DNA from: Rhodospirillales bacterium
GTDB lineage: Bacteria > Pseudomonadota > Alphaproteobacteria > Acetobacterales > Acetobacteraceae
Reading direction: 5' to 3'
DNA length: 64,000 nt
Assembly (NCBI GenBank): GCA_017304945.1
Contig: JAFKLG010000058.1
Location: forward strand, 62,001 to 126,000
Both the position numbers and the translations under genes were made by a program. Below are positions 10,689 through 20,288 of the stretch, one piece after another; the first letter of the stretch is position 1; each line of letters begins with the position of its first letter. The notes below the pieces were generated by a model. It saw nothing but the letters and a program-made list of their open reading frames with translations. It was not told where the DNA came from and did not search any database.

Positions 10689-12056
10689 TCAGCGTGCCAC
10701 CGCGGCGCTCGGCCTCGCGCCGGTGCGGGAAACGCTGGCGAGCGCGCCCGCCGCGGCGAAGCCGACCGCCACGTAGAGGCAGGTGCCGGCGCCGTGGCCG
10801 CCGCGCAGGCCGAAGATCAGCGCGACCAGCGCCGACCCCAGCGACCAGCCCATGGTGCGAGCGACCGCCACCATCCCGCTCGCCGCGCCGCTGCGGTCGG
10901 GCGGGCCGGCCGTCATCAGCGTGATGTTGTTCGGCGTCTGGAAGAAACCGAAGCCGATGCCGCAGATCGCCATGCGCCAGACGACGTTCCAGTCGGCGGG
11001 GATGGCGGGCATGGTGGCGAGCAGCAGCAGCCCGACGGCGAGCACCGCCAGCCCGATGCTGCCGAGCAGCGCGGCGGGATAGCGGCTGGAGAGACGGCCG
11101 GCGAGCGGGGCGGCGGCGACCACGGCCAACGGCCAGGGCGTCACCAGCAGCCCGGTCGCGATCGCGCTGCGGTGCATCACCACCTGGAACAGGAAGGGCA
11201 GGGACACGTAGGCCAGGATCTGCGCCGCGTAGGAGCAGATCGAGGTTGCCATCGAGAGCGCGAACAGGCGCAGCTTCAGCAGGTCGAGCGGCAACATCGG
11301 CGCGGCGCGGTGGGACTGCTGCCACACCAGCAGGGCAGCGAACCCCAGGCCGGCGGCGAGTTCGGCCATCGCCAGTCCGCGCGCCTCGCCGCCCAGCCCG
11401 TCCACCCCGATTACCACCAGGCCGAAGGCCGCGGCATTCAGCAGCGCGCCGACCTTGTCGAAGCTGTGATTGCGGAGCTGGGTCGGCGGGGCCACCGCCA
11501 TGAACAACGGCACGGCGATCAGACCGACCGGGACGTTGACCAGGAACAGCCAGGGCCAGTGCGCGACGGAGAGGGTCAGCGCCGCCAGGGTTGGACCAAG
11601 CGCCGCGGACAGCGCGACCGCGAGGGCGATTGCGGCAAAGCCGCGACCGAGCTGGGCGCGGGGATAGACCGATCGCACCAGGGCGCCGCCGAGGGCCGCC
11701 ATGCAGGCGCCGCCGACGCCTTGGGCCAGGCGGGAAGCCACCAGGATGGGCAAGGTCGGGGATAGCGCGCAGGCGAGCGAGGCGAGGGTGAACAGCGCCA
11801 TGCCGCCGCCATAGACGCGCTTGAGGCCCCAGGTCTCGCCCAAGGTCGCGGCAGGCAGCAGGCAGACCGTGGTGGCGAGCTGGTAGCTGTTCACCACCCA
11901 GATCGTCGCGGCGTCGGTGGCGGCGAGATCGCGGGCGATCGTCGGCAGCGCGATGTTGGCGATGGCGCTGTCGAGTCCGGCCAACACCACCCCCAGCAGG
12001 GCACACAGCATCACCCACCGGCGCCGGCCCGCCGGCATTCCGTCTGCTTCGTCCAT
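10689..12056 (-). CDS. MFS drug-efflux transporter, EmrB/QacA (DHA2) type
   Basis: Inner-membrane multidrug/H+ antiporter-like protein of about 455 residues with many hydrophobic segments. Recognisable features include VMLCALLGVVLAGLDSAIAN in the first helix, WVVNSYQLATTVCLLPAATL after it, the motif-A-like region GETWGLKRVYGGGMALF and GFFQTPNNITLMTAG near the C terminus, the last typical of the family. The ATG at 12056 is preferred because GGGAAGG lies about 8 bases upstream; an ATG at 12086 would add ten residues but has no ribosome-binding site. It converges with the VOC gene and no regulator is adjacent. Confidence 0.88.
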   Translation of the reverse strand: MDEADGMPAGRRRWVMLCALLGVVLAGLDSAIANIALPTIARDLAATDAATIWVVNSYQLATTVCLLPAATLGETWGLKRVYGGGMALFTLASLACALSPTLPILVASRLAQGVGGACMAALGGALVRSVYPRAQLGRGFAAIALAVALSAALGPTLAALTLSVAHWPWLFLVNVPVGLIAVPLFMAVAPPTQLRNHSFDKVGALLNAAAFGLVVIGVDGLGGEARGLAMAELAAGLGFAALLVWQQSHRAAPMLPLDLLKLRLFALSMATSICSYAAQILAYVSLPFLFQVVMHRSAIATGLLVTPWPLAVVAAAPLAGRLSSRYPAALLGSIGLAVLAVGLLLLATMPAIPADWNVVWRMAICGIGFGFFQTPNNITLMTAGPPDRSGAASGMVAVARTMGWSLGSALVALIFGLRGGHGAGTCLYVAVGFAAAGALASVSRTGARPSAAVAR

Positions 12057-12152
12057 CCCGTGGCCCTTCCCGCGTCTCGCCGGCATTCCAGCAGCGGCGC
12101 GGGTGCGAGACTAGGCGGGCTTGCGTGACGGCAGGGCTGCGGTGCACGCCGC

Positions 12153-13997
12153 TCAGGCGTTGCGTCGGAACAGCCGGCGCACCCACGTCAGGAGCGTGCC
12201 GGCATCCGCCGCTCGGTCGCGCCGGTCCTGCGGCTGCGGCGCTCCGGCCTGGGGCGGGTGGAGCGCGGACGACGGGCCTTCGCCCGATGCGGCCGTCGTG
12301 GCCGCGCGTGTGGCGGGCGCGGAGGGTGCGGCAGCCGCGCCCTCCGGCGGATCCTGCGAGACGAACTGCGCTCGCTCGAATTCGGCCTGCCAGGCGCGGA
12401 GATGCGCATGCGCGCCCTCGACCTCGGCATGCAGGTGGCCGATATGAGTGTGCGCGGCGGCGAGTTCGGTGTCCTGGGCGACGATGTGCTGCTGCAGGCC
12501 GGCGATCTGTTCGAAGCAGGTGGCGAGGAGCTTCTCCATCTCCGCGATCCGGCAATGCGCCTCGGCGAGCTGCTGCCCCGCGGCCTGGGTGAAGCAGAGC
12601 GGAAGCCGCAATGGCTCGGGCACGCGCGACAGGTAAGGCGCCAGTCCGCGCAGGTTGCCCGCGTAGCCGCTGGCGGTCTGCATCATGCTGCCCGGGGTGA
12701 CCCGGTACCAGAACAGCGCGCGCGGGACGAGCTGCAGGGTCATGCCCGAGAGCGTGGCGCGGGCGAACAACTCCCAATCCTCGCTGCCGATCCCGCGCGC
12801 CGTGCTGAACCCACCCAGGGACGCGAAGGCGGATGTGCGGATCAGTGCCGTGGCCGGTCCGAACAGATTGGTGAAAACCCCCAGCGAAGGCGCGTTGCCG
12901 AGTGGCAGCCAACGGTCGAGGACCGGCTGGTCCGGGGTGGGCGGCTCGTCGCCGGGCAGACGGTCGAACAGCGAGGTGACGATGTCCGCACCGGTGTGCC
13001 GCGCGACCCGGACGAGCGTGGAGACCTGGTCCGGCTTCGCGTAATCGTCGTCGTCCAGGAACAGCACATACTCGCCCCGCGCGTGCCGGACGGCGGTATT
13101 CCGAGCGGCGCCGAGATACTGGTTGGTGGCGTGGCGAACCAGCCGGCCGCCGCATGCCGCCAGCGACGCGGCCATTGCGTCCAGCCCTTGGACCGTCGTG
13201 GGATCGTCGCTGGCATCATCGACGACGACCAGTTCGAGGTTGGGGTAGTCCTGGCGCTGCACGGACTCGATCGCCTGCCGCAACAGGCGGATGCGGTTGA
13301 AATGCGGCACGCAGACCGTCACGAGCGGGTGGTCGTTGGCGTCCGCGGCCGCCGGCGGACGATTCCGCTGCCGTTGCGCCGCCGCGTCCAGTATCGCGCG
13401 CAACGATCCGGCGTCGGCCAGGGGGAGCGTGGCGGCCTGGGTCGCCCACGCTCGCTGTGTCACCCATGCCTGCGTCGCGGAATCGAGGAAGATCACGCAA
13501 TCGGCCAGGGCCAGGCTTTGACGCTCCATCTCGTCGTCCGCCAGGTCGTCGATCCCGTGCGGCATCTCCTCCGCCCGAGCGCGGTCGAGCAAGGTGAGGC
13601 CATCGACCCAGATCAGAGTCGCCGTGGCAGGCAGGTCCAATCCCTGCGATCGCGCCAGCAGCGCATAGAACAGCGGTGCGGCGCGCGCCGACGCGCAGAC
13701 CAGATCGAAGCGTTCCTGCGCGAGCCAGAGATAGGCCTGGTACGCCGCCCGCGCGGAGCGCGAGCCCGCCAGGCGGTCAGGTTCGATCGGCGTGATCCGG
13801 TGCGCCGCGCCGTCGGGTCGGCCCGGATCGAGGCGTTCGATTCCGCTTTCGTCGCATCGGGCGAGGGTGACCTCGTGCCCTGCTTCCGCCGCGACGGCGT
13901 GGAGCTCCGCCCAGGCATCGGGGAACGGCGCGGCGCCGCGATGGAGCAGACAGATCCTCAGCTCGGCCGACGCAGTGGACGGCGCTGGCAGACTCAC
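12153..13997 (-). CDS. Family 2 glycosyltransferase with an extra N-terminal domain and C-terminal coiled coil
   Basis: 614 residues starting with GTG. A GT-A family 2 domain begins near residue 226 (VTVCVPHFNRIRLLRQAIES), with VVVDDASDD at 257-265 and a metal/nucleotide-binding DDDD at 315-318. The first 215 residues resemble the N-terminal half of a GT-B glycosyltransferase or a similar Rossmann region but lack a complete donor-binding site. Residues of about 480-560 are rich in Glu, Gln, His and Ala in heptad-like order, predicting a coiled coil. Probably transfers sugar to a surface polysaccharide; acceptor unknown. It is a single gene with no other polysaccharide genes nearby. Confidence 0.85.
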   Translation of the reverse strand: MSLPAPSTASAELRICLLHRGAAPFPDAWAELHAVAAEAGHEVTLARCDESGIERLDPGRPDGAAHRITPIEPDRLAGSRSARAAYQAYLWLAQERFDLVCASARAAPLFYALLARSQGLDLPATATLIWVDGLTLLDRARAEEMPHGIDDLADDEMERQSLALADCVIFLDSATQAWVTQRAWATQAATLPLADAGSLRAILDAAAQRQRNRPPAAADANDHPLVTVCVPHFNRIRLLRQAIESVQRQDYPNLELVVVDDASDDPTTVQGLDAMAASLAACGGRLVRHATNQYLGAARNTAVRHARGEYVLFLDDDDYAKPDQVSTLVRVARHTGADIVTSLFDRLPGDEPPTPDQPVLDRWLPLGNAPSLGVFTNLFGPATALIRTSAFASLGGFSTARGIGSEDWELFARATLSGMTLQLVPRALFWYRVTPGSMMQTASGYAGNLRGLAPYLSRVPEPLRLPLCFTQAAGQQLAEAHCRIAEMEKLLATCFEQIAGLQQHIVAQDTELAAAHTHIGHLHAEVEGAHAHLRAWQAEFERAQFVSQDPPEGAAAAPSAPATRAATTAASGEGPSSALHPPQAGAPQPQDRRDRAADAGTLLTWVRRLFRRNA

Positions 13998-14144
13998 GGT
14001 CGAATGCCCATCCCGGGCAGCATCACGGCGCCATCCTCGACGGCTCTCAGAATGCCAACTGCAGCTTCATCGCGCGCGAGCGATCACTCGCCCGTTCGTG
14101 CGGGCGGTGAATGACGATGGCCTTCATGGCGCCCGCCTTTCCAA

Positions 14145-15008
14145 TCAACCAGGGAGGACGAAACGCCGCGCCTGGCGTTCATAGGCACCATAGCCCAGCG
14201 CCTCGCGGAATTCGGTCCCCGGCAACGCCCCCGGCGCTTCGGACTTGCCCGCGGCAAACGCCGCCAGCCCGGCCTTCATGCCGGCAATCGCCGGCGACAG
14301 CATGCCGGTGGGGAAGGTGCCGATCTTCAGGCCGAGTTCGGCCGCGCGGGCCTGGGTGGGTGTCTCGCGCGGCGCCCCGGGGGACAGCACGGCGAAGGAG
14401 GGTCGCCCCGCCGCCGCCGAGACCGCGCGCCGCACCTCGTCCTCATCGGCGGGGGAATCGAGGAACAGGATGTCGGCGCCTTCCTCCACGTACATCTCGA
14501 TGCGCGCGATGGCTTCGTCGATCCCCGCGGTTGGCCGGCAATCGGTGCGCGCCATCACCAGGATGCCGGAGTCCTTCGCGGCCTCCACGGCGGCGCGGAT
14601 CTTCATGCGGACCTCGTCGCGCGGCATGCACGGCTTGCCGGCACTGGTCAGCGCGCGCGGGGTGATCTTGTCCTCGATCAGCACGGCCGCGGCACCGGCA
14701 CGGCCATAGGCCCGCACGGTGCGCTGCACATTCATCGCATTGCCGTAGCCATGGTCGCCATCGGCCAGCACCAGCGTGTCCGGCGCGGCGTTCCGCACCA
14801 TGACCAGCGAGTCCAGCATCTCGGCGAACGAGATCAGGTCGAGGTCCGGCCCGCCCAGCCGGCTCGCCGCGACGCAGGAGCCGGAGAGGAACGCCGTGGC
14901 GAACCCCGCATCGGCGGCGAGCTTCGCGCTCAGCCCGTCCCATACCGCGGGCATGACGACGAAGTCGGGTTTGGCGAGCAGGGCGCGCAGGCGATCAGGC
15001 GGCGTCAT
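14145..15008 (-). CDS. Isocitrate lyase/PEP mutase superfamily protein
   Basis: 287 residues. Members cleave or form C-C or C-P bonds beside a carboxylate (methylisocitrate lyase, oxaloacetate hydrolase, PEP mutase). The metal-binding loop DGDHGYGN is at 83-90. The catalytic loop region reads SAGKPCMPRDE, so the usual K-K/R-C-G-H is altered to K-P-C-M, suggesting a divergent activity. The ATG at 15008 has GAGGGA about 5 bases upstream; longer versions would be Arg/Pro-rich. A second, more canonical paralogue lies at 24838-25710. A 449-base spacer separates this gene from the next catabolic operon on the same strand. Confidence 0.85.
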   Translation of the reverse strand: MTPPDRLRALLAKPDFVVMPAVWDGLSAKLAADAGFATAFLSGSCVAASRLGGPDLDLISFAEMLDSLVMVRNAAPDTLVLADGDHGYGNAMNVQRTVRAYGRAGAAAVLIEDKITPRALTSAGKPCMPRDEVRMKIRAAVEAAKDSGILVMARTDCRPTAGIDEAIARIEMYVEEGADILFLDSPADEDEVRRAVSAAAGRPSFAVLSPGAPRETPTQARAAELGLKIGTFPTGMLSPAIAGMKAGLAAFAAGKSEAPGALPGTEFREALGYGAYERQARRFVLPG

Positions 15009-15457
15009 GGCTGTTCCCTCAAGAGTATTGCGACGTGCAGGCCAGTGCAGGCGCCACGCGGGCCGGCCCGTTCGCGGACGTCGGCCCAGCGAACACGCCG
15101 GCGGCGCGCCCGGCATCATCGTGGCGGCGTCGGCGCCCTGCGGGAGTACAGCATGGCGGGGGAAGGAGGGGAACCAGCCGGACGGCTTCTGGCGGAGAGA
15201 GTGAGCAATGCCGGGAATGCTCCGTCGGAAAGTGGAGAACCACGAGCTCTTACGGACCCGTGGTCCGCGTTCCCGTGCGGAAGAGCCGATGAGCGCGTTC
15301 AGCCTGCCTCTGCCGTGTGCGCCTGCACATCACTCGGGACGTGGTGGCCGTGCTCGTCACGGACACCACGTTGCTGCGCCTGTGCCCGGCAAGGTTTTGG
15401 ATCGCCGACACAAGGCCGGCGATGGCACAGACAAATCGGCCGTTACGTCGCCTGAGG
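15009..15457. other. Long intergenic region, no gene recognised
   Basis: 449 bases between the PEP mutase-family gene and the substrate-binding protein gene, both minus-strand. ORFs here are short and Arg/Pro-rich, with no recognisable domain. It contains TGGCGGAGAGAGTG at 15190-15203, also found at 60464, and near 15400-15425 a hairpin-like TCGCCGACACAAGGCCGGCGA resembling a sequence at about 46523-46545. No riboswitch could be identified by eye. Confidence 0.6.
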
Positions 15458-17059
15458 TCAGGCCGTCTTGCGCTCGATGTTCCACATGATCGGCAGGCCG
15501 AAATCGATCACGCCGCTGAGTTCCCTGCGCCAGGCCGCGGGGCTCGAGAACTGGCCGGCGATCGGGAAGGTGGCGGCTTCGAAGGCGGCCTTCTGGATCG
15601 AGGCCGCGATGGTCTGCCGCTTGGCGGGATCGCCTTCGGCCTCGAATTGGGCGATCAGCGGTGTCAGGTCGGCGCTGCAATAACCGTAGGGCTGGTTGCC
15701 GGTGCAATTATAGCCGACGCCCGGATTCCCCAGCGGGTTGGCCATGTCGAAGCCGGGGTACACTACCGGCACCAGCGACCACCCGCCGGCATCCAGCGGC
15801 GCGCGGCCGATCCAGCGTTGCGCGATGCTGGACCAATCCTGCGTCTGCACGTCCAGGTTGAAGCCGGTGCGCTTCAGCTGGTCGGACATCACCGACCCGA
15901 TCGGGTTGAGCAGCGCAGAGTCGGCCGGCAGCAGGAACACCACGCGCTCGTTCTTGTAGCCTGATTGCTTCAGCAGCTCATGGGCATGCTCGATCGAGGT
16001 GCCGGTCAGCTCCTTGCCGGCGTCGGACGCGTAGAACGTGCCGGCCATGAACAGCGAGGCCTGGCTGGGATCGGCGAGGCCGGATGGCAGGCCCAGGCCG
16101 TCCAGCACCTCCGAGCGGATCATCGCCGCTTCGGCAGCGCGGCGGATCAGCACGTTGTCGAAGGGGGGCTGGGTGTGGTTGATGCTGAGCGCCGCCATCA
16201 TCAGGGCCGGCCCGCCAGCCTTGGCGACGACGATGTCCTTGTTCGACAGGAAGCCGGACAGGAAGTCGAACGGCGCGTATTCCAGGTAGTCGACCTCGTT
16301 GGTCTGCAACGCCGCGGCGCGCGTCGCGAGTTCCGGCATCGTCAGCAGTTCGGCGCGCTCGACCTTCACCACCTTGCCGCCCGCAAGGCCGTCCGCGGGC
16401 TCGTTGCGTGGCAGGTAGTCGGGATTGCGCCGGAACGTGGCTCGCTCACCGGGGACCCATTCTTCGCGGTTGAACAGATACGGGCCGGATCCGACGATCT
16501 CCTTCACTGGCGTGGTGGGCGGGGCGGAATTCGCAATGCGCGCCGGCATGATGAACGGAACTTGCACGCTGGGCTTGCCCAGTGCGTCGAGCACGAGGCC
16601 GAAGGGGCGCGACAGCTCCAGCACGAAGTTGCGCTCATCGACCTGCCGCAGTTCCTTGGTGGCCGCCATCAGCCGGCGCCCCAGGGCGTCTCGGCCGCCC
16701 CACCGCTTGATGGAGGCGATGCAGTCCTCGGACGTCACCGGCTTCCCGTCGCTGAACTTCAGGCCCGAGCGCAGCGTGAAGGTATAGACCATGCCCCCAT
16801 CGGTGGTCTTCCAGCCTTCCAGCATCTGAGGGCGGAACTGGCCCTTGCTGTCCATGGAGATCAGCGTGTCATAGACCATGTAGGCGAAGTTGCGCGTCAC
16901 GAAGGAGGGGCTGGTGATCGGATCCAGAATCTGCAGGCCGACATTCAGCACCAGCTTCAGCGGACGGTCAGAGCCGGCGGCGCGGGCGCGCCCGACATGG
17001 ATTGCCGGCAGCGCGAGCCCGGCGGCGACCAGCGTTCGACGTGACAGAGGGAGAGCCAT
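15458..17059 (-). CDS. ABC transporter substrate-binding protein, family 5 (peptide/nickel type)
   Basis: Periplasmic ligand-binding protein of 533 residues. The N terminus MALPLSRRTLVAAGLALPAIH is a twin-arginine-type signal ending near ARA. The body carries the SBP_bac_5 pattern, including FTLRSGLKFSDGKPVTSEDC and a large second lobe. It is the last gene of a minus-strand run SDR-SDR-deacetylase-amidase-binding protein, with no permease or ATPase in that run. It may use the permeases of the ABC operon at 37991-43419 or components elsewhere. Ligand unknown; the adjacent amidase suggests an amide-containing compound. Confidence 0.9.
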   Translation of the reverse strand: MALPLSRRTLVAAGLALPAIHVGRARAAGSDRPLKLVLNVGLQILDPITSPSFVTRNFAYMVYDTLISMDSKGQFRPQMLEGWKTTDGGMVYTFTLRSGLKFSDGKPVTSEDCIASIKRWGGRDALGRRLMAATKELRQVDERNFVLELSRPFGLVLDALGKPSVQVPFIMPARIANSAPPTTPVKEIVGSGPYLFNREEWVPGERATFRRNPDYLPRNEPADGLAGGKVVKVERAELLTMPELATRAAALQTNEVDYLEYAPFDFLSGFLSNKDIVVAKAGGPALMMAALSINHTQPPFDNVLIRRAAEAAMIRSEVLDGLGLPSGLADPSQASLFMAGTFYASDAGKELTGTSIEHAHELLKQSGYKNERVVFLLPADSALLNPIGSVMSDQLKRTGFNLDVQTQDWSSIAQRWIGRAPLDAGGWSLVPVVYPGFDMANPLGNPGVGYNCTGNQPYGYCSADLTPLIAQFEAEGDPAKRQTIAASIQKAAFEAATFPIAGQFSSPAAWRRELSGVIDFGLPIMWNIERKTA

Positions 17060-17243
17060 GGCGAGACCTTTCAGGCGGAATAGTCAGGCCGATCGCGACG
17101 GCATCCGAAGTCCACGCGATTCGAGCAACATCTCGACCGAGACGGGATGCAAGTAGCGTTCCGCTTCCTCGCTCGTGTCGCGCTGCACGCAATAGGGTAG
17201 GTCCAGACCTGAACGGGATTGCCGCCCCTGGCCGGTGCCGCGG

Positions 17244-18638
17244 TCATGCGACGACCGGCGTGACCGTCTTGCGGACCCAGCCGGCGAGTGCCGCCAGTGT
17301 CGCATCGCTGTGCATCTGCCCGATCACCTGCACGCCCACCGGCAGGCCGCTGATCGCCAGCAGCGGCAGCGTGATGGTCGGCGACCCAAGCACCGAGGTC
17401 GGTGCATTGAAGTTGGGCAGGCCGGTCGTGTGGGTGATGCCGCTGTCCTTGGCGCTGTTGTCCATCGGCGGTGCGGGGCCGACCGAGCTGACGCTGATCA
17501 GTCCGTCGGCGAGGCCGGCGATCGCGGCGAAGGCATCGCGTGCCTGCTGACGCAGCAACAGCACCTTGCGGTAGTCGTCCAGACTCATGCTGCGCGCCAG
17601 CGTCAGGCGCGACATCATGCTGTCGCTCAGGCCGGTGGGGAACCGTTCCACCAGGTTCTCCAGCGTCCAGCGCAGTTCGTAGCCACACACATCGCGGCAG
17701 ATCGCCAGGCTTTGCGATATTGTGGACTCGAAATGCTCGATCAGCTTGCTGTCGCTGCGGCGCAGGATGGTGACGCCGGCGCGCTCGAGCTGCGTCAGCA
17801 CCTGGGCGAACGCGTCCCCCACGCGTGGCTCCATCAAGGGCCAGCCTTCGCTTTCCATCACGATCAGGCGGGCGGGCTTCAGCGGTGCACGCAGCGTTGC
17901 TTCACCATACAGGCCGGGATGACCCGGGTCGCCGCCGGAACGCCGACCCATCTCCCATAGCACGTTCCACATGTCGGTCAGGCACCCGGCATGCACGCCG
18001 ATATGGCTCTGGCTGAACGCGAGCCGCTCCCCGCGATGGATCGCACCGAACGTGGGCTTGATGGCGGTGTTGGCGCAGAACCCGGCAGGACGGATCACCG
18101 ACCCCACGACCTGTGTGCCCAGCGTCGCGGGCACCATGCAGGCCCCCACCGCGGCGGCGGACCCCGAGGACGAACCACCCGGCGTGTGGTCCGGATTGAA
18201 CGGGTTGGTGGTGGGGCCTGGATGCGACATGCCGAGCTCGGTGGTCACCGCCTTGCCCAGGATGATCGCGCCGGCCTGGCGTAGCGCGAGCACGCTGGCC
18301 GAGTCCGTCCTGGTCTGCACGCCCTTGAACAATGGCGTGCCCTGTTCGGTGGGCATGTCCTTGGTTTGCAGCAGATCCTTGATGCCGACCGGCATGCCGT
18401 CGATCGAGGAAAGTGCGCGCCCTGCCTTGTAGCGGGCCGTCGCCTCGTCGGCGGCAGCGCGGGCGCCGGCCTCGTTCAGAGTGACCCAGGCCTTCACCAC
18501 CGGCTCACGCGCCGCGATGGTCTCGAGGCAGCGCTCCAGATAGGCACGCGGCGTATCGGTGCCGTCACGGAAGGCGGGCACCGCGTCGTGGAAGGTCAGC
18601 GGACGGAACGTCGCCGGATCGTAGGTCGATGTGGTCAT
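17244..18638 (-). CDS. Amidase signature enzyme
   Basis: 464-residue cytosolic amidohydrolase cleaving R-CONH2 or related amides through a Ser-cisSer-Lys triad. Catalytic Lys87 is in PVGIKD, the signature GGSSSGS is at 154-160 with the cis-Ser, and the nucleophile is Ser180 in GTQVVGS (usual GTDTGGS), followed by IKPTFG. The altered residues just before the nucleophile suggest a shifted substrate preference. The start at 18638 (MTTSTYDPATF) is 18 bases from the upstream deacetylase gene, so the two are co-transcribed. Confidence 0.92.
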   Translation of the reverse strand: MTTSTYDPATFRPLTFHDAVPAFRDGTDTPRAYLERCLETIAAREPVVKAWVTLNEAGARAAADEATARYKAGRALSSIDGMPVGIKDLLQTKDMPTEQGTPLFKGVQTRTDSASVLALRQAGAIILGKAVTTELGMSHPGPTTNPFNPDHTPGGSSSGSAAAVGACMVPATLGTQVVGSVIRPAGFCANTAIKPTFGAIHRGERLAFSQSHIGVHAGCLTDMWNVLWEMGRRSGGDPGHPGLYGEATLRAPLKPARLIVMESEGWPLMEPRVGDAFAQVLTQLERAGVTILRRSDSKLIEHFESTISQSLAICRDVCGYELRWTLENLVERFPTGLSDSMMSRLTLARSMSLDDYRKVLLLRQQARDAFAAIAGLADGLISVSSVGPAPPMDNSAKDSGITHTTGLPNFNAPTSVLGSPTITLPLLAISGLPVGVQVIGQMHSDATLAALAGWVRKTVTPVVA

Positions 18639-18656
18639 GGGGTCGGGCTTTCCGGT

Positions 18657-19487
18657 TCAGGCGTTCTCGTGGTTGGCGGCCCAGGCCTCGGCGACTTCCG
18701 TGCCGGTGGCGAACCAGACGTTCGGAAAGCGCTGGATCCACGCGATCATCTCGCGGAGCAGGGCGATGCGGCTGGGCCGCCCGGTCACCTGCGGGTGCAT
18801 CACCAGGTTGTACAGGCCGCCCCAGCGATACAGTTCGCGGAACTCATCCTGGAACACCTGCAGGATGTGGCTGTTGGGAAAGATCGGCCGCGGCGACTTG
18901 ATGGCGAACAGCGCGTGCGGGGCATCGTCGGTGCTCCAGTGCCAGGGCAGCTCGATCGGGCCGCGGCTGCCGTCGGGCAGTTGCATTCGATACGGCACGA
19001 TATCGTCCAGCAGGGAGCTGTCGTAGAGGAAGTCGTGCTTCTGCAGCAGGCGGATCAGGTTGTCGCTGGTCTCACCGGCGGGGGAGCGGTAGCCGCGCGG
19101 CACCACGCCCACGGTGCGCTTGAGCGCCTCCAGGCCGCGCTCCATCTCCTCGACTTCCTGGTCGGGATGGTCGGGATGCACCCATTTGTGGGAGTAGCTG
19201 TGATGCGCGACCTCGTGGCCGGCGCGGACGATCATCTCGGTGCGGCCGGTATGGTTCTCGGCGGTCCAGCCCGGGACGAAGAACGTGCCTTTCAGGCCGT
19301 ACTCGTCCAGCACCTCCAGGATCTTCGGGACGCCGACCTTGGCGCCGTACAGTCCCTGGCTAAGCGTTCCAGGGCGTCGGGCGTTTTCCGGATCGCGCGA
19401 CAGCCACAGTGTCTCGGCGTCGAAATCGAAGGTCAGCATGACCGCGATCTGGGCCCCGCCGGGCCATTTCACCTTCTTGTCGATCAT
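18657..19487 (-). CDS. Polysaccharide deacetylase-family hydrolase (PuuE/HpPgdA-like)
   Basis: 276 residues of the NodB/CE4 fold. The metal and catalytic motifs are DFDAE at 21-25 and HSYSH at 96-100, with GYRSPAG further on. The DFDAE form and lack of a signal peptide match the cytosolic branch that includes PuuE allantoinase and Helicobacter PgdA, which act on C-N bonds of cyclic ureides or sugar amides. Lying between an amidase and two dehydrogenases, a role in opening a nitrogen-containing ring or imide is more likely than cell-wall work; this is inference. AAGGA precedes the ATG. Confidence 0.87.
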   Translation of the reverse strand: MIDKKVKWPGGAQIAVMLTFDFDAETLWLSRDPENARRPGTLSQGLYGAKVGVPKILEVLDEYGLKGTFFVPGWTAENHTGRTEMIVRAGHEVAHHSYSHKWVHPDHPDQEVEEMERGLEALKRTVGVVPRGYRSPAGETSDNLIRLLQKHDFLYDSSLLDDIVPYRMQLPDGSRGPIELPWHWSTDDAPHALFAIKSPRPIFPNSHILQVFQDEFRELYRWGGLYNLVMHPQVTGRPSRIALLREMIAWIQRFPNVWFATGTEVAEAWAANHENA

Positions 19488-19502
19488 CGGAGTGTCCTTT
19501 TC

Positions 19503-20288
19503 CTACGGCCAGCCGGCGCCTTCCGGCGGCGGGTGTCGTGCGGCCAGCCAGCCGCCATCGACCGCCAGCACCTGGCCGGTGATGAACGACGCATCCTCCG
19601 ACGCCAGGAACGTGATGGCCGCGGCGATTTCCTCGGGTTTTCCCGATCGGCGCAGGGGCGCGGGGTCCAGCACGGCGCGCCGGTAGTACGGGCTCTTCAG
19701 GTGATTCTCGGTCATTCGCGTCTCGATCACGCCGGGTGCCACCGCGTTGACCAGGATGCCTTCGGGCCCGACCTCGCCGGCAAGCTGGCGGGTGAAATGT
19801 GCGACGCCCGCCTTGGCGACCGCGTAGGCGGTGGTGCCCGGCCAGCCGGTGAGGCCGAAGGTGGAGGAGGTGTTGACGATGCGCCCGCCGGGCCGCGTGA
19901 GATGCGGCAGCACGCCCCGGGTGATGCGCAGCACGGCCTTCAGGTTGGTGTCGATGAAGCGGTCGATCAGCGCGTCGTCCGACTCGGCCAGCCGTTTGGA
20001 GCCGCCGATGCCGGCGTTGTTCACCAGGATGTCGATGCGGCCGAACGCGTCCAGCGCGGCTTGCGCCAATGCCTCCCCCGCACCGGTGGCGGTGACGTCG
20101 AGCTGGTGAGCGACGGCACCGATCGACGCGGCGCGGTCGGTGACGGCCGGGCTCCGATCGGCCAGCAGCACCTTCGCCCCCTCGGCGGCGAAGCGTGCGG
20201 CGGTGGCGGCGCCGATTCCATCGGCGGCACCGGTGACGATCGCGACCTTTCCCTTGAAACGATCCGGATCAGGCAAGGCGACCTCCAT
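19503..20288 (-). CDS. SDR-family oxidoreductase
   Basis: 261-residue classical short-chain dehydrogenase/reductase. The cofactor motif is TGAADGIG near residue 19, the structural NNAG is present, and the catalytic Ser-Tyr-Lys appears as SSTFGL with YAVAK. An Asp after strand 2 (LLADRS) points to NAD(H) preference. Its start overlaps the stop of the preceding SDR gene by 20 bases, so they are translationally coupled. Substrate unknown. Confidence 0.92.
   Translation of the reverse strand: MEVALPDPDRFKGKVAIVTGAADGIGAATAARFAAEGAKVLLADRSPAVTDRAASIGAVAHQLDVTATGAGEALAQAALDAFGRIDILVNNAGIGGSKRLAESDDALIDRFIDTNLKAVLRITRGVLPHLTRPGGRIVNTSSTFGLTGWPGTTAYAVAKAGVAHFTRQLAGEVGPEGILVNAVAPGVIETRMTENHLKSPYYRRAVLDPAPLRRSGKPEEIAAAITFLASEDASFITGQVLAVDGGWLAARHPPPEGAGWP

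Noticed and set aside
10402-13155. 917-residue minus-strand ORF across the MFS and glycosyltransferase genes
   Set aside because: Low-complexity, Arg/Pro-rich out-of-frame reading of two genes with clear domains.
15009-15457. Riboswitch or small RNA in the long spacer
   Set aside because: No known riboswitch core could be matched by eye; only short hairpins seen.
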